Below, one piece after another: positions 5,570-5,620 of a DNA stretch of 5,620 nt; positions within the stretch are counted from its first letter, which is position 1; the number at the start of each line of letters is the position of its first letter. The position numbers and the translations under genes were made by a program. Where the stretch lies: contig JAJRTX010000007.1 in assembly GCA_021545665.1 (NCBI GenBank), positions 1 through 5,620 on the forward strand, in the 5' to 3' direction. Under the pieces are notes generated by a model. The model was given only the letters and a program-made list of their open reading frames with translations, had not been told where the DNA came from and ran no database searches. The stretch is from Zetaproteobacteria bacterium. Lineage in GTDB: Bacteria; Pseudomonadota; Zetaproteobacteria; Mariprofundales; Mariprofundaceae.

Positions 5570-5620
5570 TGTTATTCAGCGTGCAAAATTGACCCCCTAG
5601 AGGGGCAAATCAGCGTCCAA
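5570..5620 (+). mobile_element. Left terminus of a probable IS21-like element, partial at right edge
   Basis: From TG at 5570-5571 the sequence reads TGTTATTCAGCGTGCAAAAT, then TGACCCCCT. A second copy of the core, TCAGCGTCCAA, begins at 5610. IS21-family ends carry several such internal repeats close to the tip, and a GTGCAAAATTGACCCCC-type core is one I associate with that family. The istA/istB genes would lie beyond the window. The boundary fits the abrupt end of the minus-strand reading frame at 5569. The family label is recalled, not computed. Confidence 0.5.
5576..5620. repeat. Direct repeat within the IS21-like terminus
   Basis: TCAGCGTGCAA (5576-5586) and TCAGCGTCCAA (5610-5620) match at 10 of 11 positions, 34 bases apart. 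Between them CCCC and GGGG (5594-5597 and 5602-5605) can pair around TAGA. Repeated cores of this kind serve as transposase-binding sites in IS21-type elements. The second copy may continue past the window edge. Confidence 0.55.

Overview
The window looks like a stretch of a proteobacterial chromosome, probably gammaproteobacterial or a close relative. The evidence is an RF2 gene with the classic CUU-UGA frameshift site, a cAMP-CRP-type operator with the TGTGA-N6-TCACA core, c-di-GMP enzymes of proteobacterial type, and Shine-Dalgarno sites before several starts. I cannot name a genus.

Layout from left to right. Positions 1-170 are the right end of an insertion sequence: the last 36 codons of a DDE transposase, a hairpin and the terminal inverted repeat. 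On the minus strand at 220-602 lies a decayed gene for a small secreted or lipid-anchored protein, broken by a nonsense codon and a one-base frameshift. Positions 697-1825 (minus) hold complete prfB for release factor 2, including its out-of-frame first 28 codons and the programmed +1 shift. A roughly 400-base divergent intergenic region follows. It carries a near-perfect CRP-type site, repeated ATCTGT/ACAGAT motifs and a possible short leader ORF that ends in a TAATG overlap with the next gene.

Two plus-strand genes, 2222-3850 and 3934-5427, form a c-di-GMP pair. The first is a soluble GAF-HD-GYP phosphodiesterase-type protein with a long insertion inside the catalytic domain. The second is a two-helix membrane protein with a GAF domain and an intact GGDEF cyclase domain with an I-site. 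They are likely to act as opposing enzymes, hydrolysis against synthesis, each gated by its own GAF sensor. The window ends with a short minus-strand coding remnant (5489-5569) that stops exactly where an IS21-like terminus appears to begin (about 5570).

I see no defence system, CRISPR array, rRNA or tRNA. The least ordinary points are the inserted HD-GYP catalytic domain, the decaying lipoprotein gene, the CRP-type site in the divergent control region, and IS-like boundaries on both sides.
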